64,000 nt of DNA from assembly GCF_013327855.1 (NCBI RefSeq), contig NZ_JABUMX010000001.1:496001-560000 (forward strand), given 5' to 3'. The stretch comes from Phyllobacterium pellucidum. Its GTDB lineage: Bacteria > Pseudomonadota > Alphaproteobacteria > Rhizobiales > Rhizobiaceae. The translations under genes and the position numbers were made by a program. Below the pieces are notes generated by a model that was not told the origin of the DNA, searched no databases, and worked only from the letters and a program-made list of their open reading frames with translations. How positions within the stretch are numbered: the stretch's first letter is position 1; every line of letters starts with the position of its first letter. This document shows, one piece after another, positions 7,870 to 15,046 of this stretch.

Positions 7870-7992
7870 ATGAAAGCCTATGACGAATATAACGAGAAAC
7901 GACCAGCTCCCAAGTTCCGAACATCCTTGATGTACGGGGCGTTGTTTTTCGTCGGCGTAGCCTTGGCTGTCGGGCTTACCTACCTTTTGTGA
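7870..7992 (+). CDS. 40-residue membrane peptide
   Basis: Encodes MKAYDEYNEKRPAPKFRTSL followed by a hydrophobic helix (YGALFFVGVALAVGLTYLL). The polar head plus a single C-terminal transmembrane helix is the same layout as the product at 7489. The ribosome site is weak (ACGGGT), so the call rests mainly on protein character. An antisense reading frame across 7636-8028 is less convincing. Confidence 0.5.
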   Translation: MKAYDEYNEKRPAPKFRTSLMYGALFFVGVALAVGLTYLL

Positions 7993-8255
7993 ATAACCCC
8001 GCAAGCCAATCAGGCAAATAAGCATCAAGCATTAGTACGGGCTCAAAGTTGCGCTCCCGCGATCTCCAGCCCGGCTGTGCTTCACTCCGGTACACCGGTG
8101 CCCATCGGAAAGCGTGGGTACTCCTCGCCCTCCAGCGGTCGCAAACCAGTTGGGTGTAATGCATTTAGATGAAACGAAAAGGCCGTGTATCAATACATGG
8201 AGTTACCTCCTTGTATTACATTGCGCCACCATAGAGAGCTTGCAATCCTTCGTTT

Positions 8256-8975
8256 ATGGAACAGAGCGACGAACTACAACGCACGTTTTGGAATAAGTGG
8301 AACTCCGAAAATCGTCAGCACGATGTAGGGGAAATTTCCCGCCGGCAATCCCAGGTTATCGAGGAATGGCTTGTCGAGTTGGGACGACGCGATCTCAACA
8401 TCCTCGAAGTTGGCTGCGGTAACGGCTGGTTCTGCCCAACGCTGGCAAAGTTTGGCAACGTCACCGGAACGGACATTTCCGACGAGGTTTTATCGGCATC
8501 GCGAACGCGCTGGCCCCAAATAAAGTTCGTCGCCGGCGACTTCGCCAAACTCGATTTTGCACCCATGTCTTTCGACGTGCTGGTCAGCCTGGAAGTGCTA
8601 TCTCACGTTGCTGACCAGAACAAATTTTTCACGCGTCTCTCGGAACTGCTCAAGCCCGGCGGGCACCTCTTCCTTGCGACGCAAAATCGTCCCGTTCTGC
8701 AAAATTATTGCAGGGTGCCGACCCAGCAACCCGGCCAGCTCAGGAAGTGGGTGGACCGCACGGAATTGGCTTCGCTGGCAAGCAAGCATTTTGAAATAGA
8801 ATCATTGTTCTCGATTACGCCAATCGCTCACAAACACTTCAGAAGACTGCTGACATCCAACAAAGTAAATCGGCTTACCGCACCATTGCTTGGTCATGGG
8901 CTCCGTGACTTCATGGAGAAAAGAGATTGGGGATGGACGCTAATGCTCAAGGCAAAAAAGAGGGATGGTCACTGA
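8256..8975 (+). CDS. SAM-dependent class I methyltransferase
   Basis: A 239-residue methyltransferase with a Rossmann core. Motif I is ILEVGCGNGWF (about 48-58), motif II is VTGTDIS, then FVAGDFAKLDF and the post-core SFDVLVSLEVLSHV and LKPGGHLFLATQN. It resembles UbiG/UbiE-like small-molecule methyltransferases; the substrate cannot be read from sequence. A basic C-terminal part (LLTSNKVNRL, EKRDWGWTLML) may be membrane-associated. It stands alone, and its neighbourhood has lower GC and richer A/T codon use than adjacent genes, a possible sign of transfer. The ATG at 8256 lacks a strong Shine-Dalgarno. Confidence 0.82.
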   Translation: MEQSDELQRTFWNKWNSENRQHDVGEISRRQSQVIEEWLVELGRRDLNILEVGCGNGWFCPTLAKFGNVTGTDISDEVLSASRTRWPQIKFVAGDFAKLDFAPMSFDVLVSLEVLSHVADQNKFFTRLSELLKPGGHLFLATQNRPVLQNYCRVPTQQPGQLRKWVDRTELASLASKHFEIESLFSITPIAHKHFRRLLTSNKVNRLTAPLLGHGLRDFMEKRDWGWTLMLKAKKRDGH

Positions 8976-9125
8976 ACTTGCGAAAGCTCTATAAATGACA
9001 ATCCAACGCACCATCCTTTCTCGCAACACATAAACTGACAATTCGGAATCGCGGCACAGTCCGTGGAGATCGTGATATTACGACCGGCCCTGTTCGGTTG
9101 TACCGTCCCGTTGTCTTATCCAAAA

Positions 9126-10766
9126 CTAAGGTGCATCTATCATCCGCTTAATGGCAAATGCGCCGCCAATCAGAAGATCGCCATCCTCGAGGATTGTCGT
9201 GATGCCACCCAGCGCATTCCACTTTCGGCTGTCGTCGGGAAAGAGCCACGTTTGCTTGGTCTCGCCAGTCGTCCAGTCCAGCCCGACATAGGCATAATTC
9301 CCGCTGATTTTGGTCGCGCAGTAGATGAGGTTGGTGGCCGCGGAGACGACGGGCACCATAATATCGGTGTTGTCGACCTCCATATTGACCCACGCTTTTT
9401 CGAACTTCTTCTCTTTCGGGTCCCAGGTGAATTTCTGAACGCCAAGCGGGGCTTTGCGCGTAACCCCGGCGGTGAACTGGTTGGGCGGCCCGGGCTCCGG
9501 AAACGGTTCGGGGTAGCTGCCATTGATGACGGCAACCCCGTAACCCAGTACGTTGGGGGAAGGTTCGATTGTAAGGCTGGATATGTCGATCTTGATCTGG
9601 TCGGCAATTCGTCGGGACGGAGTGCCGGGTTTCTGCTGAAAGCCATCCGGGATCGCGTCGCGCCAGAACGCGACCAGATTGGTCCCGGCCTCCGCGGCAT
9701 CGGCAATAACGATGAGTTTGTCGGGATCGTCACCAAACCCCATCAGCGTCGGCGTCGTGCCCGACCCGCGCGAGATTGCGCCAAGCGCCATGGCTTTTTT
9801 GGGGTCCATCGACTCGTAAGGCGACTCCCATGCACCGTCTGCGGTGTCGGTTGATAGCTTCTCACCTGTCCAGGCGAGACGCAGCATGCGCTTGCTGGTG
9901 ACGACATAGACCCCGCCCTTGTCATCGATGCAGATGGAGTTGTCGACTGCTTCGTCACCAAATCCGACATAGGACTTCACATTGAGATCGCGATCGAGGA
10001 TCAGCGCTGCGCCGGGGGCAGCCGCAGCAAGATAGCCATCATAGGTCATGGCCAGCCCGATGATCCGTGACACGGATTTGGCGATGTCGGCCGGAAGGTC
10101 CTCCACCAGATTTTTGGAGGCTACGATGCGAACGTCTGCCTCGGGATCGTTGTTATCGAATGACTTGAGCACTTTGGTCCCGCCATAAACGCAGTAGTGA
10201 TAGCCATCCTTGTCAAAGAGGTTGTAGACCCCGTTGATGCCAGTCTGATTGTTGAGGCCCATGGAACCCATTGTAGCAAGCGCGGCGACAATCTGGCTTT
10301 CGTCGCGAGCGCGAGATGCCGCATCAAGCTTGTCGAGGACAGCGTGGATGCTTTCGTTGGATGCCATTTCCGCATCCGCCTCGAAGCCGGGATACGGCAC
10401 GAAATTGCCGGCCTCCATCGTCTTCCCCGTCAGGCGAAGCTTCTGAACGCCCACCGCTCCACTGGCAAAAGCGATCGTCTGATCGCCCACCTTCTTGAGC
10501 GTGGGATTGGAGGTGATGACCGTCGGAACGGTCTTGACCTCTTCGGTCTTAAGTTTGCGACCATGCACGGGACCGGCGAACAGCACCGAATCCGTCGCGC
10601 CGGGATTGAAATGCGAGGTCGGATAGACGCTCTCGGCAAGCCAGGGATTGCGCGGCGGCATAGTCGGCAAGTCCTGAGCGCTCGCTGCATACAGAACAGG
10701 TCGCAAGCATGTCGAGCACGCCAGTAAAGAACCAAGACCAATCAGAACGTCGCGGCGGTTGCTCAT
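9126..10766 (-). CDS. Tat-exported protein of unknown function, propeller-like
   Basis: A 546-residue precursor. The N-terminus has a twin-arginine motif (SNRRDVLIGLGSLL) followed by LLAC at 14-17, so it may be a Tat-exported lipoprotein or a plain Tat substrate. The mature part is a long chain of beta-rich segments such as IVASKNLVEDLPADI, NSICIDDKGGVYVVTSKRM and YAYVGLDWTTGETKQTW. That pattern suggests a repeated blade (quinoprotein-like) fold that could bind a cofactor inserted in the cytoplasm before export. I recognise no named family. It has no operon partner. Confidence 0.75.
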   Translation of the reverse strand: MSNRRDVLIGLGSLLACSTCLRPVLYAASAQDLPTMPPRNPWLAESVYPTSHFNPGATDSVLFAGPVHGRKLKTEEVKTVPTVITSNPTLKKVGDQTIAFASGAVGVQKLRLTGKTMEAGNFVPYPGFEADAEMASNESIHAVLDKLDAASRARDESQIVAALATMGSMGLNNQTGINGVYNLFDKDGYHYCVYGGTKVLKSFDNNDPEADVRIVASKNLVEDLPADIAKSVSRIIGLAMTYDGYLAAAAPGAALILDRDLNVKSYVGFGDEAVDNSICIDDKGGVYVVTSKRMLRLAWTGEKLSTDTADGAWESPYESMDPKKAMALGAISRGSGTTPTLMGFGDDPDKLIVIADAAEAGTNLVAFWRDAIPDGFQQKPGTPSRRIADQIKIDISSLTIEPSPNVLGYGVAVINGSYPEPFPEPGPPNQFTAGVTRKAPLGVQKFTWDPKEKKFEKAWVNMEVDNTDIMVPVVSAATNLIYCATKISGNYAYVGLDWTTGETKQTWLFPDDSRKWNALGGITTILEDGDLLIGGAFAIKRMIDAP

Positions 10767-11235
10767 AGCATGCCTCTTCCATCTTGCTAGAAGTGAGCGT
10801 GTGGGCGTTTCAAAACAGGTTAAATAGCTGTAACGCCGAAGTTTCGTTCCCTCAACATTGTCGCTAAGTGGCGCGTGTTATCCGTCCGCCACTGCTCAGA
10901 CAGTGGAAAGATCATCGGGACACAAATGTTCCCTTACGTGGATCGCTTTTATAATGAGGCGTCTCGAAATCCCTCCTACGTTCGAGGCTGGAATTTCTCC
11001 CGAGCCGCGCTCCTAGAGTTTTAACTCACTGAAGACCCAGCGTGTTCGTTTTTTCGATTTCGAGCACGACCGATACGCTGAGCATTTTCGAATTGGCAGA
11101 TATGTAAGTGACAGCGGGATTTTTTGAGATTGCAGGCGCAGTTCACGGTATGTTCCGTGAATATCCGTACAGGCCATTTCACAAGCCACGGCCACCGCTG
11201 GAAGGCAGTAAAATTATCTAACAATTTCAAAACAA
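10767..11235. other. non-coding stretch between Tat protein and tRNA
   Basis: 469 nt, noticeably AT-richer than the flanks. Only short unconvincing reading frames are present. I see no promoter, repeat or terminator that I can support. Confidence 0.5.
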
Positions 11236-11326
11236 TGGCGGAGAAGAAGGGATTCGAACCCTCGAGAGCCTTTTGAGCCCTACTCCCTTAGCAGGGGAGC
11301 GCCTTCGACCACTCGGCCACCTCTCC
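11236..11326 (-). tRNA. tRNA-Ser (anticodon GCU)
   Basis: On the minus strand the gene starts GGAGAGGTGGCCGAGTGG. The anticodon stem CTCCC/GGGAG encloses CTGCTAA (anticodon GCT), followed by the long variable arm typical of serine tRNAs, the T arm GGGTTCGAATCCC and the acceptor strand CTTCTCC with G discriminator. CCA is encoded (11236-11238). The acceptor helix pairs over seven positions with one G-T pair. It reads AGC/AGU codons. The gap 11327-11624 downstream on the plus strand shows no gene. Confidence 0.97.
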
Positions 11327-11624
11327 GAGGACGCTGACTAAAGATGAAACCCCTTGTTTGCAAGGGCTTTGTTGGCTTTTCCGTAAAAAATGCCGCAGGC
11401 GAGCCGGCGCGTGATCCTGGCAAATCCATCGTCGATAATATTCATGCTATGTGACCAAGTTCTGACAATTTCCCGGCCTAGCCGCTATGCACGGGGCCAT
11501 TGTTGCTGATCGTGCCCGCGTCGAATCAAACCTGTGGGTTGTGTGATTTCGGGGACTTGGCGAGCAACTCCCCCTTCTCGTAGTCTCGCATCGCTCGCAC
11601 CGCAGAAAATTGGATGGGTCTCGT

Positions 11625-12014
11625 ATGAAAACAGTTCTTGTTGCGGTCGCGCTTGCCGTTGTGACATCCCAGGCGGTCTTCGCCATGGATGCGCGCGAAG
11701 AGACAGGCCTGCGCAAACTCGATCCGCAAACCCGGCTCGAACAACGTTGCGACGTCGAAGCGATGGAGCGCATTCGCAAAGACGAAGGCAAATTCAACCC
11801 GGACAAGGTCCTGGCCTATGCCTTTGCCGAGCCGCGCATGCAGGCGCACGGCATCCAGACCCGCGGCGCAGCTTTTCGCAGCGGCGGTGCGTGGTACCAC
11901 CTCAAATACAAGTGCGAGACGAGCGCCGACAACATGCAGATCGTCGCGTTCAAATATAAGATCGGCGATCTCGTGCCCGAAAAAGATTGGACCACGCATT
12001 TCCTCGTTCCCTGA
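11625..12014 (+). CDS. DUF930-type exported protein
   Basis: A 129-residue precursor with a signal peptide (MKTVLVAVALAVVTSQAVFA, cleavage before MDA). The mature part carries KLDPQTRLEQRCDVEAMERI, then KFNPDKVLAYAFAEP and YHLKYKCETS, which match the rhizobial DUF930 family of periplasmic proteins of unknown role. The two Cys, one in each block, could form a disulfide. The ATG at 11625 gives the cleanest signal peptide; an in-frame ATG at 11610 would add five polar residues. It is followed 57 nt later by a small lipoprotein gene on the same strand. Confidence 0.75.
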   Translation: MKTVLVAVALAVVTSQAVFAMDAREETGLRKLDPQTRLEQRCDVEAMERIRKDEGKFNPDKVLAYAFAEPRMQAHGIQTRGAAFRSGGAWYHLKYKCETSADNMQIVAFKYKIGDLVPEKDWTTHFLVP

Positions 12015-12071
12015 TGCTCGACACCAGGGCGCTGGTTGACTAGCCTTCATTCGAGAAATGGGGGAGTTTGC

Positions 12072-12446
12072 ATGCAACTCAGATCATTAGGCTGCTGCAC
12101 GTTGGCCGTATTCGTGGCGGCATGCACGACAACCAACAGCAAGACCGCAGGCACGGATCAAGTCGTGGCAGATGCAAGGACCCTGGTTATCGCCTCATAT
12201 CAGTGCCAGGACGCCTTGGGGCGCGAACCGCACTACTCGGCTATCGAAAGCAGCGAAACCGTGTTGAAGGCGCTGGGTAAATCCGCCGATCAAGCCGATC
12301 AGACCGTGCGCAGCTGGCTACGCGAGGTAAACGCGGGGCCGAAACAACCAGGCGATTTCGACGCGAAGACCTGCAAGGACAGATTGTTGACACTCGCTGA
12401 AAAAGTGCGCGTTGGCTACGAGGCTATCAAGCGAAAAGGGAACTAG
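12072..12446 (+). CDS. small lipoprotein, function unknown
   Basis: A 124-residue precursor with a type II signal: MQLRSLGCCTLAVFVAAC, with lipidation expected at the Cys of VAAC. The mature part is short and alpha-helical, with two further Cys (SYQCQDALG, DAKTCKDRLL) placed to form a disulfide. GGGGAG precedes the ATG by 7 nt; an upstream in-frame start would bury the signal. No family recognised. It probably follows the DUF930 gene in one transcript. Confidence 0.7.
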   Translation: MQLRSLGCCTLAVFVAACTTTNSKTAGTDQVVADARTLVIASYQCQDALGREPHYSAIESSETVLKALGKSADQADQTVRSWLREVNAGPKQPGDFDAKTCKDRLLTLAEKVRVGYEAIKRKGN

Positions 12447-12450
12447 TCCG

Positions 12451-12478
12451 AATACGAAAAGGGCGGCTTGCGCCGCCC
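12451..12478 (-). terminator. terminator shared by convergent genes
   Basis: Perfect 7-bp stem GGGCGGC / GCCGCCC with a four-base loop (12461-12478). Read on the minus strand it is followed by TTTTCGTATT, making it the likely stop for the gene at 12489. On the plus strand it lacks a T tract. Confidence 0.75.
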
Positions 12479-12488
12479 TCGGTGTCAA

Positions 12489-12824
12489 TTACTGATGGCT
12501 GCGGCCGCTGCCACCCATCTGGTTTTCGCGCCACCTGCGGTCGCGATAGGTGCGAACATTGCGGCGCTCCCAATCGGACCGGCCCCAATGGGACCTGCCC
12601 CAGTTTCGGTTGTAGCGGTGATTTGATCTGTTCCAGTTACGGCGATTGTCCCAACCGTGACGATAGTACGGACGATACCTGTCGCGCGAACGTACCTGCT
12701 CAATATTGGACGTCACCTGCACGGGCTGGGAAGGGACCGGCGCGGCAAACGATGATATGGCCGAGCCCAGCAACATCGCCAAACCGACGATTGCGGCCGA
12801 CAAGGCGGAAAGTGTTCTTTGCAT
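12489..12824 (-). CDS. exported Arg/Asn/Trp-rich basic protein
   Basis: A 111-residue precursor starting MQRTLSALSAAIVGLAMLLG, with a signal peptide likely cut at SFA-APV. The mature protein is extremely rich in Arg, Asn, Tyr and Trp (RDRYRPYYRHGWDNRRNW, then NRNWGRSHWGRSDWERR), with no acidic core. AGGAGG sits 7-8 nt upstream of the ATG. It recalls the basic linker of rhizobial BA14K-type proteins but lacks their conserved Cys-containing end. Surface or periplasmic binding of anionic polymers is a guess. Confidence 0.7.
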   Translation of the reverse strand: MQRTLSALSAAIVGLAMLLGSAISSFAAPVPSQPVQVTSNIEQVRSRDRYRPYYRHGWDNRRNWNRSNHRYNRNWGRSHWGRSDWERRNVRTYRDRRWRENQMGGSGRSHQ

Positions 12825-13056
12825 ATAAATGCCTCCTGATAAAAGCGGTACAGTTCTCAAATGCACCTCGAAGCATGAACTTGTCGTGAACGGATTGGTT
12901 CCCTGTTCACGCAATTGCTACCGCAGATCGCAGACATGCGCGGATCTGTAAATGCCGGTTGCAATTCTTGAATGGCACAGGCGGAACCGAGACCTTATTT
13001 GATCGTTATCCGCGACGCCTAAGGATCACACCCAATCGAATACTGGAGGTTGCAGA

Positions 13057-13233
13057 ATGACGACACCGACCGTTCCGCAGGATGTTTATCAACGCCACGA
13101 AAGAGAATGGCAAATGCTGCGCGAGGCGATCGCCAAGTCTCAGGAGTTGTCCGAAAAGGCTGAGAAAAAGCCCGCGGAAATCAAAGCCGTTGCGGATGCC
13201 TATCGCTGGCCGCCCATTCAGATGCATCAATGA
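13057..13233 (+). CDS. 58-residue hydrophilic protein
   Basis: A short gene with a strong ribosome site (GGAGG at 13045-13049, 7 nt before the ATG) encoding 58 residues: MTTPTVPQDVYQRHEREWQM, then a Lys/Glu-rich helix and the end WPPIQMHQ. Predicted soluble and helical, perhaps a small coiled coil. Its last 7 nt overlap, tail to tail, with the end of cecR on the other strand. No family recognised. Confidence 0.6.
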   Translation: MTTPTVPQDVYQRHEREWQMLREAIAKSQELSEKAEKKPAEIKAVADAYRWPPIQMHQ

Positions 13234-13910
13234 GCGGAACGCAGCGCCGAGGCTGTAGCCTCGAGCCCCGCCATGGCAAATCTCTGAAAATGCTCGACGA
13301 TTTCATTCTGGGTCTGGGGTTCCGCGGGGTTTAGCCCCGGTAGGACGCGCGTGAAGATCTGCTTGTTGCCGACGACCAGCATCGCAAAGGGCGAAATGAT
13401 GTTGAGGGCGCAACGCGTCACCGCCGGATCGTCATGCGGCAATCCCAGAATCTCGCCGACAATCGTCGTAACCACAAGCTTCTTCGGCAAAATTTCCTTG
13501 TCGAGAAGCAAATAAAATGCCGGTGATGGCGAAAGAATCTCACGTCCGAGCACCCCGAGCGCCCACGACGATCGAGCCGAACCCGTCACCGCGCGTGCGA
13601 GCAATCCGATGAGGCTACGCAGCTTTTCCCTGGGGTCACCCGGACCTTCCGCTACAGTCACAAGACTTTCATAGGTCAGGAGGCGGCGGTGTGCCTCGAG
13701 CAGCACTTGCCCGTAGAGACCGTCGATACCACCGTAATAGTAGTTGACGGCGGCGGAGTTGCTGCCTGCCAGTTCGGCAATTTCCTTGCCGGTGGCTCGA
13801 TCGAATCCCTTTTCGGCAAAGACCTCCCCTGCAGCCTCCAGAATCTGAGCCTTGGTTGTGGCGCCATCCTCGCGCCGGCCGGGAAGTTTTCGAGTGCTCT
13901 GTTTCGCCAT
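13227..13910 (-). CDS. cecR: TetR-family repressor CecR (YbiH)
   Basis: A 227-residue one-component regulator. The N-terminal helix-turn-helix (about 18-65) has ILEAAGEVFAEKGFDRATGKE followed by IAELAGSNSAAVNYYYGGID, and the ligand domain matches the CecR/DUF1956 type. In E. coli, cecR sits beside ybhGFSR and represses it; the same order is found here in divergent form. The ATG at 13910 has no Shine-Dalgarno but lies 6 nt after a TACAAT box, so the message is probably leaderless and autorepressed. Confidence 0.88.
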   Translation of the reverse strand: MAKQSTRKLPGRREDGATTKAQILEAAGEVFAEKGFDRATGKEIAELAGSNSAAVNYYYGGIDGLYGQVLLEAHRRLLTYESLVTVAEGPGDPREKLRSLIGLLARAVTGSARSSWALGVLGREILSPSPAFYLLLDKEILPKKLVVTTIVGEILGLPHDDPAVTRCALNIISPFAMLVVGNKQIFTRVLPGLNPAEPQTQNEIVEHFQRFAMAGLEATASALRSAH

Positions 13911-13916
13911 GGAATC

Positions 13917-13994
13917 ATTGTAGCGGAGTCTACACGTTTTTCAAAGTTGAAATTCAAATTCTAATTTGACATAACCGCGCAAGTTGAATATGAT
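13917..13994. promoter_or_regulatory. divergent cecR/ybhG promoters with operator
   Basis: Minus strand: TTGAAA (13939-13944), 16 nt, TACAAT (13917-13922), then 6 nt to the cecR ATG. Plus strand: TTGACA (13966-13971), 17 nt, TATGAT (13989-13994), then 8 nt to the ybhG ATG. A perfect inverted repeat TCAAATT-CT-AATTTGA (13954-13969) overlaps the plus -35, and TTGAA-A-TTCAA (13947-13957) lies beside it; these are the likely CecR sites. Confidence 0.8.
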
Positions 13995-14002
13995 GTGCGG
14001 CC

Positions 14003-15046
14003 ATGGGCAAAAAAATCCGCATATTGATCATCCTGATCGTTCTTGCTGCGCTTGGCGTTGGCGCATGGTGGTACTGGCACCGTCCGGCAACCGCCGACGC
14101 ACTGACACTCTATGGCAATGTCGACTTGAGGCAGGCCTCCCTCGCCTTCAATGGCTCGGAGCGCATCGATCAGGTCCTTGTCGAGGAAGGCGATGTCGTG
14201 AAAAAGGGACAGGTGTTGGCCCGCCTCGATACCGGCCGGCTTGCGCCGCAGGTCCGCGAGGCTGACGCGACCGTTGCCTCACAGCGCGCCATGGTCCTGA
14301 AACTGCGCAATGGCAGCAGGCCGGAGGAGATCGCGCAGGCCCGCGCCAATCTCACGTCGGCGAAGGCCGATGCGGACAACGCCAACATACAGCTCGAACG
14401 GCGGATGAGCCTGACGGTCAATTCCACGATCAGCAAACAGGAACTCGACACCACCAAGGCAGCGGCCGCCGTTGCCGACGCCAAGGTCGAAGTGGCCCAG
14501 AGCGCGCTGGAACTCGCCATCGCCGGTCCCCGCGCCGAGGACCTGTTGCAGGCCGAAGCACAGCTGCGCGGCAGCGAAGCGCAATTGGCGCTGATACGCG
14601 AACAGCTCAACGATGCGGAATTGATAGCGCCCGTCGATGCCGTGGTGCGCTCACGCCTGATGGAGCCGGGCGAAATGGCCGCGCCGATGAAACCGGTGCT
14701 TTCGCTCGCCGTGATCAAGACGAAATGGGTACGGGCCTATGTCTCCGAGCCCAATCTCGGACATGTGAAACCCGGCATGCGGGCGCGGATCACCACTGAC
14801 AGCTTCCCGGACAAACCGCAGGATGGCTGGGTCGGATTCATATCACCGGTGGCGGAGTTTACGCCGAAAACCGTGGAGACTGCTGATTTGCGATCGAGCC
14901 TCGTCTATGAGGTCCGGGTTTTTGTCGATGACAAGGATGATCTTCTACGGCTTGGCATGCCGGCTACTGTCACGCTTCTGCCGAACGAACCGCTGAAGCC
15001 ACTGCCGGCCGGCGGCCAGGAGACCGACGCCAAGGCAAAGTCATGA
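14003..15046 (+). CDS. ybhG: HlyD-type membrane fusion protein YbhG
   Basis: A 347-residue periplasmic adaptor anchored by one N-terminal helix (about 6-23). A biotinyl/lipoyl-like half (LVEEGDVVKKGQVLARLDTG, about 60-80) is followed by a coiled-coil hairpin and the returning barrel (NDAELIAPVDAVVRSRLMEPG). It links the ABC exporter encoded by the next three genes to an outer-membrane channel, which is not encoded here. Its stop overlaps the ybhF start by 4 nt (ATGA). There is no Shine-Dalgarno and the ATG is 8 nt from the -10, so initiation is probably leaderless. Confidence 0.9.
   Translation: MGKKIRILIILIVLAALGVGAWWYWHRPATADALTLYGNVDLRQASLAFNGSERIDQVLVEEGDVVKKGQVLARLDTGRLAPQVREADATVASQRAMVLKLRNGSRPEEIAQARANLTSAKADADNANIQLERRMSLTVNSTISKQELDTTKAAAAVADAKVEVAQSALELAIAGPRAEDLLQAEAQLRGSEAQLALIREQLNDAELIAPVDAVVRSRLMEPGEMAAPMKPVLSLAVIKTKWVRAYVSEPNLGHVKPGMRARITTDSFPDKPQDGWVGFISPVAEFTPKTVETADLRSSLVYEVRVFVDDKDDLLRLGMPATVTLLPNEPLKPLPAGGQETDAKAKS

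Noticed and set aside
7636..8028. 130-codon minus-strand frame
   Set aside because: Mixed composition without motifs or ribosome site, antisense to a better 40-residue membrane peptide frame at 7870.
11013..11230. Short overlapping minus-strand frames before the tRNA
   Set aside because: No ribosome site, unusual codon use and no protein features; the region is AT-rich intergenic DNA.
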